Below are positions 54,053-64,000 of a stretch of 64,000 nt of DNA, one piece after another. Every line of letters starts with the position of its first letter. Within the stretch, counting starts at the first letter, position 1. Origin of the DNA: Zygotorulaspora mrakii. Lineage: Eukaryota; Ascomycota; Saccharomycetes; Saccharomycetales; Saccharomycetaceae. A program made the translations under genes and the position numbers. Location of the stretch: assembly GCF_013402915.1 (NCBI RefSeq), contig NC_050723.1, forward strand, positions 1,178,001 to 1,242,000, written 5' to 3'. Under the pieces are notes generated by a model. That model saw only the letters and a program-made list of their open reading frames with translations. It was not told where the DNA came from and made no database searches.

Positions 54053-54458
54053 TGAGAGAGTGGATTACCTTGAGAGTTACTAATTCTAAACTGGTTAGAC
54101 ATAAATGATAATACTGTGATATTCAGTATAGAGATATATACGCCAGTGATTTCGTATTTATAGAATGAAATGAGGTCGATGCGTGAAGAATTTTCATCGT
54201 CATCACGCAATTTCCAATCCCGTAGAATCTATACCTAAATTGTAATTTCTTATTCCATACCATAGATTCCTCCGTAGTCAGACTCCTGAGTACTAAGTGC
54301 CTCACGACAGAGTATTGGTGGACGACTCGCTAGAGGCAATTGGTATTCTGCCAGAGTTTTATCTGACTCCACCTTCCTGTCGTAAGATTACCAAGGCGAG
54401 ATCTCTGAACTTTCATATTTCCTCGAATTGCGTCTTTAGCATGGCCTGAACCAATACA
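54053..54458 (-). repeat. Diverged LTR, minus orientation, second subtype
   Basis: Read on the minus strand it begins near 54458 with TGTATTGGTTCAGG, shares the alternative 5' part with the LTR at 50754 (54364-54410 is almost identical to the reverse complement of 50811-50857), and ends with a gag start plus TCTCA at 54053. Its gag codons resemble those of the element downstream (MSNQ..., GNPLSHY). About 90 bp shorter than the 495-bp type. No target duplication found. Confidence 0.7.
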
Positions 54459-54471
54459 TTAGTGTATATTC

Positions 54472-54643
54472 GAATAAAATACTGACGTCTTTCCCAAATA
54501 CTCAATCTCAATTTATCAAGTTTTTATGTCATTCTAATACAGGAAACCACGGACACATATACCTTTACACCGAATATCACAATATTATCATCAATGTCTC
54601 ACCAATCTAGTACTAAGCATTCTAAAGGTAATCTACGCTCTCA
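54472..54643 (+). repeat. Partial 5' LTR of the element (3' part only)
   Basis: Homology to other LTRs starts at about AATAAAATACTGACG and continues past the gag ATG at 54594 to CTCTCA at 54643, followed three bases later by the primer site. The 5' two thirds are missing and replaced by the minus-strand LTR at 54053-54458. Confidence 0.75.
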
Positions 54644-54646
54644 ATA

Positions 54647-54653
54647 TGGTAGC
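54647..54653 (+). other. Primer binding site for initiator tRNA-Met
   Basis: TGGTAGC three bases after the LTR end. It matches the first seven bases of the Ty1 primer site TGGTAGCGCC, complementary to the 3' end of initiator tRNA-Met. The next bases (ATT) diverge, so the site is partly decayed or shorter. Confidence 0.65.
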
Positions 54654-55886
54654 ATTTCTAACGTCCCCTTCTCAAATAATAGAGATGCAGAGAAACTTTT
54701 GAATACAGCTCGCAAGAAATAAAACTCTTCGGAAATTAGTGACAACAACACTGATCCACAACTTGAATGATTCGCAAAGATACTATCCTTCGTCGCAATT
54801 CAAACTCGACCAGTGTTGATAACAAACAAGAAAATTCCCCTAAATCAAACGCATACGATGCCAGTTATCAATACACTGGTTTACACACAAGGGTATACCT
54901 ACCCTTACCCATGGCCGAATCCATCTCCCCCAATGGCTCCACCAATGGGGAATGGTATGTTCAACTGGAATATGAATACTGACGGAAGAAAATACATTCC
55001 GGCCACTACCTATGAAACATTCATTTACCATCAAAAACTGCTGAACGACCAATTCAAGCAATATCGAAAGTTCTATGACCAGAGATCAGAAGATGATACC
55101 ACTTCTGAGTCCGCTAAAGAGTCTAACAATGAACAAGTGTTACCAGACTTGGATGAGATTAGTAATCCTTCGGAATTTCCCAGATGTATGAGATCATTCA
55201 AAAGATTCCTGGAAGACAACAAGCTAGGTGATATCATACCTGACAGATTAAATGAATCTGAGAGGGACGCCACGAAAAGCGAAAAGGCTTTCATCATTAA
55301 TTCCTTCAAAACATATGTGAAGGAAACAGCCTATCCAAAGAGCGTCAAAGACGCAATAAAAAGAGGACACGACCTGTTCCGAATTATCCTATGTCATGTA
55401 TCCGAAGACAGTAACCTTAGATCCGCTATATGGAGAGAACTAACCACAATAAGTTACGACGGATCTGAAGATTCATATTACTATACTAGTAGAGTGAAAG
55501 AGCTTTATAGTCAACTTAAAGCAACAAATTCCAACATCCCAGAAGAAATAATTTGTGAATACCTGCTCAAAAATTTGCACGGTCAATACGCAAAGATTAG
55601 GGAGAATCATTACCTGGAATACGACCTGAACACAATCGCAGGCATTTCGAAATGTGTATTGCGCACATATGACAGATTGATAAAATATAAGAAACATACA
55701 TCTGAAACATCACCTTCAGTAACAAACAGACATTGTTACAAGTGTTCCTCTGAGGGCCATTTTGCTCCTCAATGCCCAAATGTCAAAGATAAACTACCAA
55801 AACCCTCCATCAATTCACGAAAGGAGAAAAAGCATTACCATCGTAAGGGTATCCATAAAATCGGACTCACCCGCGACACAGAGTTA

Positions 55887-55893
55887 CTTAGGC
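55887..55893 (+). other. CTTAGGC +1 ribosomal frameshift heptamer
   Basis: CTT-AGG-C is in the gag frame (Leu-Arg). Slippage of the Leu tRNA by one base gives CTT then GGC in the pol frame, exactly where the pol frame continues open. It is identical to the heptamer used by Ty1, Ty2 and Ty4. In Ty1 it depends on the scarce tRNA-Arg(CCU). Confidence 0.92.
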
Positions 55894-58800
55894 ATTCTCC
55901 AGAATTCGAAGAAGAAACGTCCGAGTATGACGAAGACACCACAAACTGGTGAACTAGTTGAAGATAACCAACATCTATTGATTGACTCTGGGGCCGCCAT
56001 ATCAGTAATTCGCGACCCAGGCCTCCTTCACAACATTAATAAACACCCCAATATAGGCATAGCTGACGCGCAAGATCGTGAGATCCCCATAAGTGTCAGT
56101 GGTGACCTACAGCTAAGCTTCCCGGGTACCTCCATTATCCACACACAGGCAGTGGCATCTACAGTGCCACATGTCGACATATTGAGCCTCCATGAGCTCC
56201 AAAAAAACGGAATCACCGTCGACTTCAACAATTCCCAAGTAACTAATAATAAAGGGAAAATGGTAGCACGGATCAAAAAGATCGGACCTTACTATTGGAT
56301 ACCGGCAAAATATATCCATAAACCACACAAAAAGTTGAACGTCATGAACGTTCAAAAACAACCATTGTTCCCTATGGAATTTATACATCGGCTCCTAGGT
56401 CATGTCAACATTATAACTTTAAGAGATTCCATTAAGCAAGGGATGCTGACAAATTTATGCATGGATGACATAGATTGGTCCGGATACTCTAACTTCCAGT
56501 GTGAGGATTGTGTGAGTGGAAAAAGCAAAAAGCACAAACACTTGGTGGGTTCCAGATTGACATACCAAAAATCCTATCAACCCTTCGAGTTCTTACACAC
56601 CGATATTTTTGGACCTGTACCTCACATGCCCACATCGTCACCATCATACTTCATGGCATTCACAGATGAAGCCACGAGATTTAGATGGGTTTTTGGCTTG
56701 TGGAATAAAGAAGCTGAAACGGTTACCTCAAAGTTTCGCGAACTGGTAAATATGGTTAAAACCCAGTTCAACACAAAGGTACGCAGCTTCCAAATGGATA
56801 GAGGATCAGAATATACTAATAATACAATTCGTAACTTCTTCAAGGAGTACGGAATAATCCCGTGCTACACTTCCGTAGGTGACTCAAAAGCAAACGGAGT
56901 AGCTGAACGCCTTAATTATACACTGCTCGATGATTGCCGGACACTGCTTCGCAGTAGCAATCTACCATTACATCTTTGGTTCTATGCAGTGCAGTTCTCG
57001 ACGCTAATGAGGAACTCATTAATAACGTCCAGTGTTGGCACTTCCTCCAGGGCCAAAGCAGGCCTGACAGGACTAGATGTCAGCACTATTTTACCATTTG
57101 GACAACGTGTCATGGTAAATAATCCGCCAAAGAACAAACTTAGACCACGGGGTGTAGTGGGATTCGCACTCACACCATCCGCGGAATCCCATGGCTATCT
57201 AATATACATCCCATCGAAACATACCGTCACTGACACTACGAACTACCTGATAATTCGGGGTGATCCTCATGACAGGACAGATGACGCCGACGCAGTCATT
57301 GCTCCCCTACTTGATCAACTCGAAGCCAGACAGGACGGTGAATTCGATAATAATATGTCCACCCATTCGGGTGGTATGGAAATGGATGTGTCAATCCATT
57401 CGGGTGGTACCATTCACCAAAGGCCTGTATCACCAACCCCAACAGCCGATAACCTATCTACCTCGTCGGGTGGTAATGACCCTATCCAAACTGGAACCAC
57501 AGATACAACTGAAGTCATACCAGAGTATATCCCCGAGGATAACAATGATTTTCTAGGACCAGACATCCATGATGATCCTCCTAAACATACCAGTGACGAG
57601 ATCGCTGATGATATCGCGGAACATGGTTCTAACATGATCAATGAAGATCCCCGAATCAATCTTCAAAGCGCAAACCATGCTGTCACCTATGATAATACAG
57701 AAGGTGACGATCAGACCACGCAGCATGAACCAACGTCAAACCCCATAAATGATCCAGCAAACGATCATCCATCCTCCGCCATCATTGACAACACTAAGAC
57801 ACCGGATCCAATTCCCGATACCGTCTCAAGAAGACCCATCAACAATGACATTGACCCAAGCAGTGCAATTGCATCCACGGTCGGAATACAGGCATCTGCT
57901 TACGACGATGTTGCTCCTACTACGGTAAATGAGCGCACCACATCATCGACCTCCACAGCAGAACTCGATCCACTTCCCAGCGAGGAAGACTCCCCCGTAC
58001 CAGAGAGTACTACTGTAGCAACTCCCGATAGCGAAACACCTGAGTCTATCTCCAATGTGGGTGGTAACGATCAGTCTCCAGAAGTCAATGCTAAAAGTTT
58101 AGAAGAAAGAAAGAATAGAATTTTTCAGTACCGTAATGGCGACATCCCGAGGGTAAAGCCACCAAGTACAAAAAGAAAAAGTAGTTTAGCTCTAGGTGAA
58201 ATTGAAGATAGGACTCAACGCAAGAGACCAAAGCGTCATATACTTTATGTCAACGCAGTACACTCGAATCCAACTCCTCATGTTAAACCCTCCTTAAGTT
58301 ACTATGAGGCAATTGTCAATAACGATGATAAAAATGATGCAAAAGGGTACAACGAAGCCTACATGAAGGAATATGACCAATTGATCAAAATGAAGACCTG
58401 GGATCCTAACAAACCTATAAATGAAAAGACGATCCCTAGACAACAAATAATAAACTCCATGTTTATTTTCAACACTAAGAGAGATGGAAGGAAGAAATGC
58501 AGATTCGTTGCAAGAGGTGACCAGCAGAAGGCTGGAACTTACAAAGAAGACCTCAAAGCAAACACGGTACATCATTACGCACTGATGACCAGTCTCAACA
58601 TAGCACTAGACAAGAAAATGTTTATCACCCAACTAGACATATCCTCAGCGTACCTATACGCTGAATTGGAAGAAGATCTGTACATCAGAGCACCTCCACA
58701 CATGAAGCTCCAAGGAAAAGCATTCAAGTTGAACAAGTCACTATATGGACTTAAGCAGAGCGGAGCGAACTGGTACAAGATGCTTGGCAGTTACTTAACC

Positions 58801-59808
58801 AACTCTTGCAACATGACAGAATTAACCGGTTGGCCATGCGTGTTCAAAGATGAAAATGAATGTTTTGTATGCCTCTTTGTAGACGACATGATCGTCCTGT
58901 CCAAAGATATCAAGGCAGCAAACAAACTAGTCAAAACTCTAAAGAAAAAGTTCGAGACCAAAGTGATCCATGATGGGAAATTAGACGAAAACAACATGGC
59001 CACATACGATATTCTAGGACTGGAAATAGAATATACGTTCGGAAAGAAAATGACAATAGGAATGGAAAACTCCTTAACCGAAAAGCTTCCACATTTAGGT
59101 TTTGATATCGAAAAGGATAACAAGAAGTTTCTTGTGCCAGGCACACCAGGTGAACATATCCACAAAGATAATCTGGTCGTTGAAGAAGACGACTACAAAG
59201 AAAAGGTCAAGCAAATGCAGAAGGCTATAGGATTGCTATCATATGTGGGATACAAATATAGATTCGATATTCTATATTATGTGAACATCTTAGCTCAGCA
59301 TACGCTATACCCCTCAGAGCAAGTGGAGAAACTCACCAAACAGCTGTTGAACTTCGTGTGGCAGTCAAAACACAAAAAGCTGATTTGGCATGCCAACAAG
59401 CATACCAAGACAAATAGGATCACCGCTATCACTGACGCATCGTTTGCGAATGAAGAAGTATTCCGATCACAATTGGGCCATTACTACTGCCTAAATGGAA
59501 AAGTCATCGGTGGGAGATCATCTAGCGAAAAACTGCGTGTCATATCATCTACCGAAGCAGAAATATATGCGGTAAGCGAGTCAGTCCCAATGTTACAAGG
59601 ATTAGCATGCCTAGTAAAACAAATTGATCCATCATCATCACTTAGGTCGAAGATACTAACTGACTCAAAACCTACTATATCAATAGTAGAGGACCAAAGT
59701 GAAGATTCAAGAGCGTTCAGAAATCGTTTCTTCGGGACACGAGCTTTCAGGTTAAGAGATGAAGCTAGACGCAACGATATGAAGTTCGAATACATAAAGA
59801 CAGAAGAT
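55891..59808 (+). pseudogene. pol of the Ty1/copia element (PR-IN-RT-RH), interrupted near its 3' end
   Basis: The frame is open without a stop from the frameshift site for about 1306 codons. Protease LLIDSGA (Asp at 55984); integrase zinc finger HRLLGH...CEDC (about 56380-56516) and DDE core residues in LHTDIFGP, MDRGSEYT and GVAERLN; a long Pro/Ser/Thr/Asp linker with repeated SGG units; reverse transcriptase RFVARGDQ, LDISSAYLYAE, LYGLKQSG and FVDD box (about 58480-58900); RNase H TDASFA and SSTEAEIYAVSE (about 59425-59580). After YIKTED (59808) a solo LTR intervenes. The frame runs by chance to a stop at 59901 in LTR antisense, while native codons resume at 60310 and stop at 60343-60345. 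Confidence 0.9.
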
Positions 59809-60304
59809 TATTTAGAAAGAATGCTTTCTTCGGCGTTGTCGATAGTAACTTGGTTTGACATTGATGATAATGCTATGATATTCAATTATAGAGATATATA
59901 ATTCCTTTGTTTTTCTATATCATGAATTGAGATAAAACTAATTGAACTTGGATTAATATCTGGAAAATACGTCAGTATTTATACCTAGCATTTCGCACCT
60001 ATTGAACCATAAGAGAGGACGACGAGTGAAGAATTTTCATCGTCATCACACCATTTCTAGTCCCATAGAATCCACAGTACAACTGTTATTTCATGTTCCA
60101 TGCCATAGACTCCTTCGTAGTCAGACTCCTGAGTTGTAAACGTCTCGTGATAGATTATCATCCGATATCTTTCCATTATCGATTGACATTCTGTTAGGGT
60201 TTCATCTGACTTCGTTTATTTTGTTTTACAGACCAATTGTCTCTTTCTGATTCTTATAAGTCATCTCTTTAATATATCTTACAATCTCGATTTATATTTC
60301 AACA
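59809..60304 (-). repeat. Solo LTR (496 bp) nested in pol, 5-bp target duplication AAGAT
   Basis: Reverse complement of the 495-bp LTR type, from TATTTAGAAAG (its gag end) to TTTCAACA. It is flanked by AAGAT at 59804-59808 and 60305-60309, a perfect 5-bp duplication. LTR plus duplication is 501 bp, a multiple of three, so the pol frame register is the same on both sides. Sequence is very close to the LTR at 51306, suggesting recent activity of that family. Confidence 0.95.
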
Positions 60305-60309
60305 AAGAT

Positions 60310-60345
60310 AACTATGCGGACATATTGACCAATGTTGAAATATAA
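60310..60345 (+). pseudogene. C-terminal pol remnant after the nested LTR
   Basis: In the original pol register these codons read NYADILT followed by four residues and TAA. The ADxxT motif is the counterpart of the IADVMTK region that closes RNase H in Ty1 Pol. The stop lies within the following LTR sequence. Confidence 0.85.
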
Positions 60346-60420
60346 ATCGAGGTTGTAAGATATATTAAAGAGATGACTTATAAGCATCAGAAATAAGACA
60401 ATTGGTCTGTAAAACAAAAT
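60333..60420 (+). repeat. Truncated LTR, plus orientation (first 88 bp)
   Basis: Starts TGTTGAAATATAAATCG right after the pol remnant and stops matching at CAAAATA, 12 bp before tRNA-Val. It is either the element's own 3' LTR or another insertion into pol: no polypurine tract precedes it and the usual 15-20 residues after ADxxT are missing. Confidence 0.75.
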
Positions 60421-60432
60421 ATTAGAAGTTGA

Positions 60433-60506
60433 GGTTTCGTGGTCTAGTCGGTTATGGCATCTGCTTAACACGCAGAACGTCCCCAGTTCGATCCTGGGCG
60501 AAATCA
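60433..60506 (+). tRNA. tRNA-Val (AAC)
   Basis: 74 nt from GGTTTCGTGGTCTAGTCGG to discriminator A; anticodon AAC at 60467-60469, B box AGTTCGATCCT. T5 terminator at 60507-60511. No intron. The retroelement lies immediately upstream. Confidence 0.97.
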
Positions 60507-63500
60507 TTTTTGCAAGTGTAAGTACTCTGACCTATGGAGTCACACGTGTTTTCAAACAATTGAGTTGCCTAATGCAGTTTAGTAGTTGTCCCTTCGTTGG
60601 CGTGCAGTACGAGAAATATAAATTTTTTTACAGATTACGTATTGTTTTGTGCTAGCATCCTCTGATTGGTAATAATAAGATTCCGGACCTTCCGTCACCA
60701 ACAAAAGGCTCATAAAGAAATATAACTAAATATTGTCAAACCAAAATCCTTATTGTCAGTAAGCTTGCATTTTACCACGATGTCAAGTAAATGTCCTGCA
60801 AGGGCTCGCTAGAAGCTATACGTCTATTCGACAAGCTAACAGACACGAACTCTACCACTAGGCTAAACAGAAAGAATGCATAGTAAATTGTTTAGATACC
60901 TTTCATTTGAAGCTTTCCGTTCATGGAACTTTGCAAACTTATAAACAATTGACATGTAGATTTGTTTTTCAAATGCAATTTAACAACGTTTTTCAACTAT
61001 GATTAGTACGCTCTCTTCAAAGACCTAAGTTTCTATGTGTTTGTAAGCACAGGTACAGGCTCAAAATTAAGCGCCTCAAAGACAAGACTCATCGGAATTA
61101 ATTTACTGGCGGTTCGAGGCATGGTCAGAGATACTTTCGTCCAGGGTTCAATAAACAGTTTTGAGAAGTAATTCATTTGATTTTGATTTTGATTTTTGAA
61201 ACCCATTAAAATATATTTTGACGATTCAAAAACAACTGCGCAAGCAGGGGAAAGCTCTTGAAATGCAGGTATTGTTTTTTTCCGCGATATCTCAATAAAA
61301 TCCTTATAAAGTTAAACTTTAGAGCATGCTAAAGCGCAGTCTTCAACATAAAGTCATTCAATGGATACACGCGTTTGTTGAGCTGAAATGCTATTCCAAT
61401 AATAAATTATTCAAAGCAGGCTTTCGAATTATCTTCTCAGACTGCATATTGCAATACCTGAAAACGCGCAACAGCATATCCAATTCAATGCTTAAATTGA
61501 AAACTGCACATTCGAGACGAGACAAGCCGAATGCCAATCTAAAATAATATACTATCTCAAATCAGCAGTCGATTAAGTACATGCCAACGTCGCAGATTAA
61601 CTGCATAAGCTACCACTTTTAGTATCGTAAACATGATACACAAAATATCGACTGATGAAGGGGCAAACTTGAATTCTGATCCTAATCTTGATATTGATAG
61701 GAATTGTGTCTTGCATTCAAAAGAAAATCAGCAAAAAGAAAAAAAAATTCATTTCATCGATTAACAGTTTGATCTCTGTCAAAATATACAAAGAATGTGG
61801 TCTAATATTAGCTGTTACCTTCATATCTCATATTACGTATCTCGTTCAATTTGAAGAAACAATGTTAGACTGCTGCTATTACAAACACTTGAGGAGAGAC
61901 ATAAAATTGTATGCTTGTCTTTTCGCAATCGTGTCTCAATTTAGTTCTTCATCCTCATGACCAAACCTTCAAAAAGAGTTTAATGCCACTGAAATAGCAT
62001 CATTTGCTTCATTCGGGAATGGATAGTGGATACGATTGGCGGAAGAGCGAAACGAAACGCGGAACCAGCGGATCAAAATTTTCATGTTGCCCCATGAGGA
62101 ACATCCTTCTAGAAGTTTTCGAGCTTTTGCTTCACCTGCGGATGTTCTCATTTTCTATTTTGGGAAAATTCCGGGAAATACTTCCAAAATTTCCCAACCA
62201 GGAATGTAACCATTTTAGGCATTTTGATTTTCAGTGAAAACTTGCCTACGACACGACATTTTGAGAAGATCCTTCCGTATGACCTCCTCTGAGATCGCTT
62301 TGCTCGTTCAATTCAAACTGTTACTTCAGAGCGGTAGGATGGTTTTGAAAGTAAGTGCCTTCTCTAAAGAGTTTGGATTCGAAGACTGCAAGGCAATAAG
62401 TGCCTGCATCGAAATGACTTTTCTCTTTTAAGCTATGTCGCAGTTACTGCAGTTACTGCAGTTACTCTAGTTGGAGATATGAATTTCTCTTCTCATTTTT
62501 CGTAAAAACTATTATCATACAAGATAGCTCGAGAAATCAATTTTCACTCTCTTTGTTTTTTCGTTTTGTGCATCCAGAAGCGCTCAAGAAGAAGGTGCTG
62601 CAATTATATTCATAGTAGTTATAAAGATGACAATTATCCGAAAGGGAGGGTAACATATAAGTAAAAAGAAGCACAGTCGCGGCGGTAAAAGAAAGCGGAG
62701 AACTCAAACGCGCAAATAACAAAAGCCATGTCTTTGTAAAGTTGTGATGCTTTACATTCAATCTTTCGATTGTATTGTAACCATCTGATAATATTTTCAG
62801 CACATATTTGGTTACATGAATACTGAATACTGCAAGGGTACTAAATAAGTAGCACATCAGATACGCCAAAACAGTTTCTCTCTGCTTTTACCACGTTTAT
62901 GATTGTGTAAAATATCAAGTATCTGTAAGAAGCACTCGCTTTGTGCAAAGATAAGTGGAAATATCAGGTATCATTAGGACGGTATTATTCTCAGTGAAGA
63001 AACGAACAATGTAGCACAAAGTTGAAAATTAAATGAAGAATAAAACTCAGCAAAAGGACGGGACCGTTAATTGGGGGATGCAGATTTTAGTATTAAGTCT
63101 TGAGAGTTTATTCTTGCCTGTTAAAGGCTTTAAAAAGGCATTTCATGTCTAATGTCTCTTCAACATGTTTCACTTTCCTCTAGGAGTTGTTGGGAAGAAA
63201 GTCAAAAACGAGACGATTCCATTGACTTCTTTTACCTTTTTTTGATCAGTTCTCTTACTTCCTCCCCCACTACTGGCTTTATATCTGGACTTGTTGGAGA
63301 GAATGTGTGCACAGTAATCATGTAATACATTTCCCTATGGAATAGGGAGGCTCAAAGAATTCACTTGACAAAACGCAAATTTTTTGGCTCCCTCGAAACA
63401 TAGCACATCAAGCGTAGAGTCCGCTTTAGCCATTCATCGAAAAGTTGTGTTAAATTCAAAAATTTTCGTCTTATTTCGCATCTTTTTTTATAAAAGAATC

Positions 63501-64000
63501 ACAAGTTAACGCCAAGCGCACACTTCCCCAAACCAGTCTATCTTTGATACCTACCGAACTGTCGGAAAGCAATAGACAATTTCTTATGAGACGCCTGTTG
63601 TGTGTGTGAGCAAATATTCAGTTATTCTAAGTAGCGACCTTTCTCTCGAAAGAATCACTGAGCGATGCCAATTATACATCCACCCAAACGGGCCACCATT
63701 GATATGAAAACGTCAAAGAATAAATTATACTTCCATAGTATGTTTGTCGCGAGGTTGCTGCGCAACTCTTCTGTCGTAGAGAATTTCCAAGAACATCGAC
63801 GGGAAGAGATCTCTCTAAAAAAGCTTAATCGTTTAATAGCAGTGTGTCTCACTTTCAAAATGATATGCCTATTTTGAGTAAAGCACAGCTACTACTGGAT
63901 GTGACCTAACTGGGAAAGAGTACTTAGAGGCAGAGAGAAACTAAAGAAAGCTGAAAGAGGACAACCTTAACAGCACTCCCAGACTGAACGTAGCTACGTA
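60507..64000. other. 3.5 kb without a supported gene
   Basis: AT-rich sequence with many short frames, none recognisable. Points noted: a 44-codon ATG frame at 61632-61766 that runs into an A-rich tract and seems to continue in another frame; a hydrophobic 106-codon minus-strand frame (62540-62857, ATG-started); a GCAGTTACT triplicated repeat at 62452-62482; TTTGATTT repeats at 61167-61197; a TTGGGAAA/TTTCCCAA inverted repeat at 62159-62200; and a 70-codon frame at 63665-63877. It may be a relic of lost genes or a long promoter for a gene beyond the window. Confidence 0.45.

Larger units (their letters stand above)
54594..55952 (+). pseudogene. gag (capsid) of the Ty1/copia element, disrupted
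   Basis: Starts inside the LTR at 54594, as in Ty1. The frame has TAA at codon 43 (54720) and TGA at codon 59 (54768). Between 54767 and about 54870 the protein-like sequence appears to lie in another frame, so an indel is likely as well. From about 54870 it is open: a Pro/Met-rich segment, MNTDGRKYIPATTYETF, helical capsid region, and a CCHC zinc knuckle (CYKC..GH..QC, 55734-55775). The last part overlaps pol by design of the frameshift. The breaks predict no full Gag. Confidence 0.85.
54472..60420 (+). mobile_element. Ty1/copia (Pseudoviridae-type) retrotransposon, damaged
   Basis: Near full-length element upstream of tRNA-Val. The order is: partial 5' LTR, tRNA primer site, gag with stops, +1 frameshift signal, pol with protease-integrase-reverse transcriptase-RNase H (the copia order, integrase before RT), and a truncated 3' LTR. 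A solo LTR in opposite orientation is inserted in the last codons of pol. Gag is broken and the 3' end is truncated, so the element should be unable to move on its own. It resembles S. cerevisiae Ty1/Ty2/Ty4 in organisation. Confidence 0.93.

Noticed and set aside
55762..59901. Taking the whole open frame 55762-59901 as one Pol protein
   Set aside because: The part before 55891 overlaps Gag and is reached only through the frameshift, and everything after 59808 is antisense LTR.
62537..62869. Hydrophobic minus-strand frame of about 106 codons from its first ATG
   Set aside because: Possible membrane segments but no recognisable family, and the surrounding region has no other gene signal; not enough to call.
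60507..64000. Point centromere
   Set aside because: I looked for the CDEI-AT-rich-CDEIII arrangement with a central TTCCGAA core and found no convincing combination.

Overview
The window is nuclear DNA of a budding yeast of the family Saccharomycetaceae. Genes are compact and almost intron-free. Nearly every protein has a clear Saccharomyces cerevisiae counterpart, and there are three nuclear tRNA genes and Ty1/copia-type LTR elements. The gene order points to a lineage that branched before the whole-genome duplication (a Zygosaccharomyces/Torulaspora/Lachancea-like yeast). Genes that S. cerevisiae splits between two sister regions (YLL0xx and YLR30x-31x) are interleaved here as single copies in one block. 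I cannot name the species.

Layout. (1) 1-1701: 3' part of the copper ATPase gene CCC2. (2) 3093-39017: an ancestral block SPA2, MRPL15, ATG39, KNS1, COX19, DPS1, CDC25, IMH1, one chitin deacetylase gene, a small conserved ORF, UBC12 (whose first exon is only ATG), STT4, ACO1. (3) 39313-40480: tRNA-Ile(AAU) with nested LTRs upstream of it. (4) 41424-50662: a second block ALG13, RPT6, an eIF4G gene, TYW3, GTR2, which merges the YGL047-050 and YGR162-163 regions of S. cerevisiae. (5) 50754-52006: two LTRs and an intron-containing tRNA-Leu(UAG). (6) 52468-53808: MET17. (7) 54053-60506: a damaged Ty1/copia element with LTRs on both strands, ending against tRNA-Val(AAC). (8) 60507-64000: about 3.5 kb with no gene I can support.

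The most interesting part is how the retroelements relate to the gene order. All three LTR clusters lie directly upstream of a tRNA gene, and they coincide with the places where the gene order departs from that of S. cerevisiae. ACO1 and MET17, neighbours in S. cerevisiae, are separated by block 4, and MET17 is flipped. Inside the full-length element a solo LTR has inserted in pol with a perfect 5-bp target duplication. The apparent C-terminus of pol is therefore read from LTR antisense sequence, while the native C-terminal codons continue after the insertion. Gag carries two in-frame stops although pol is open for about 4 kb. The element keeps a Ty1-type +1 frameshift heptamer and a primer site for initiator tRNA-Met.

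The remaining genes are housekeeping or signalling genes: polarity (Spa2), Ras activation (Cdc25), Golgi tethering (Imh1), phosphoinositide synthesis (Stt4), TORC1 (Gtr2), proteasome (Rpt6), translation (Dps1, eIF4G, Tyw3), nucleophagy (Atg39), respiration (Cox19, Mrpl15, Aco1) and sulfur assimilation (Met17). They do not form functional operons. Visible regulation includes a PACE/Rpn4 site before RPT6 and Met31/32-type cores before MET17.
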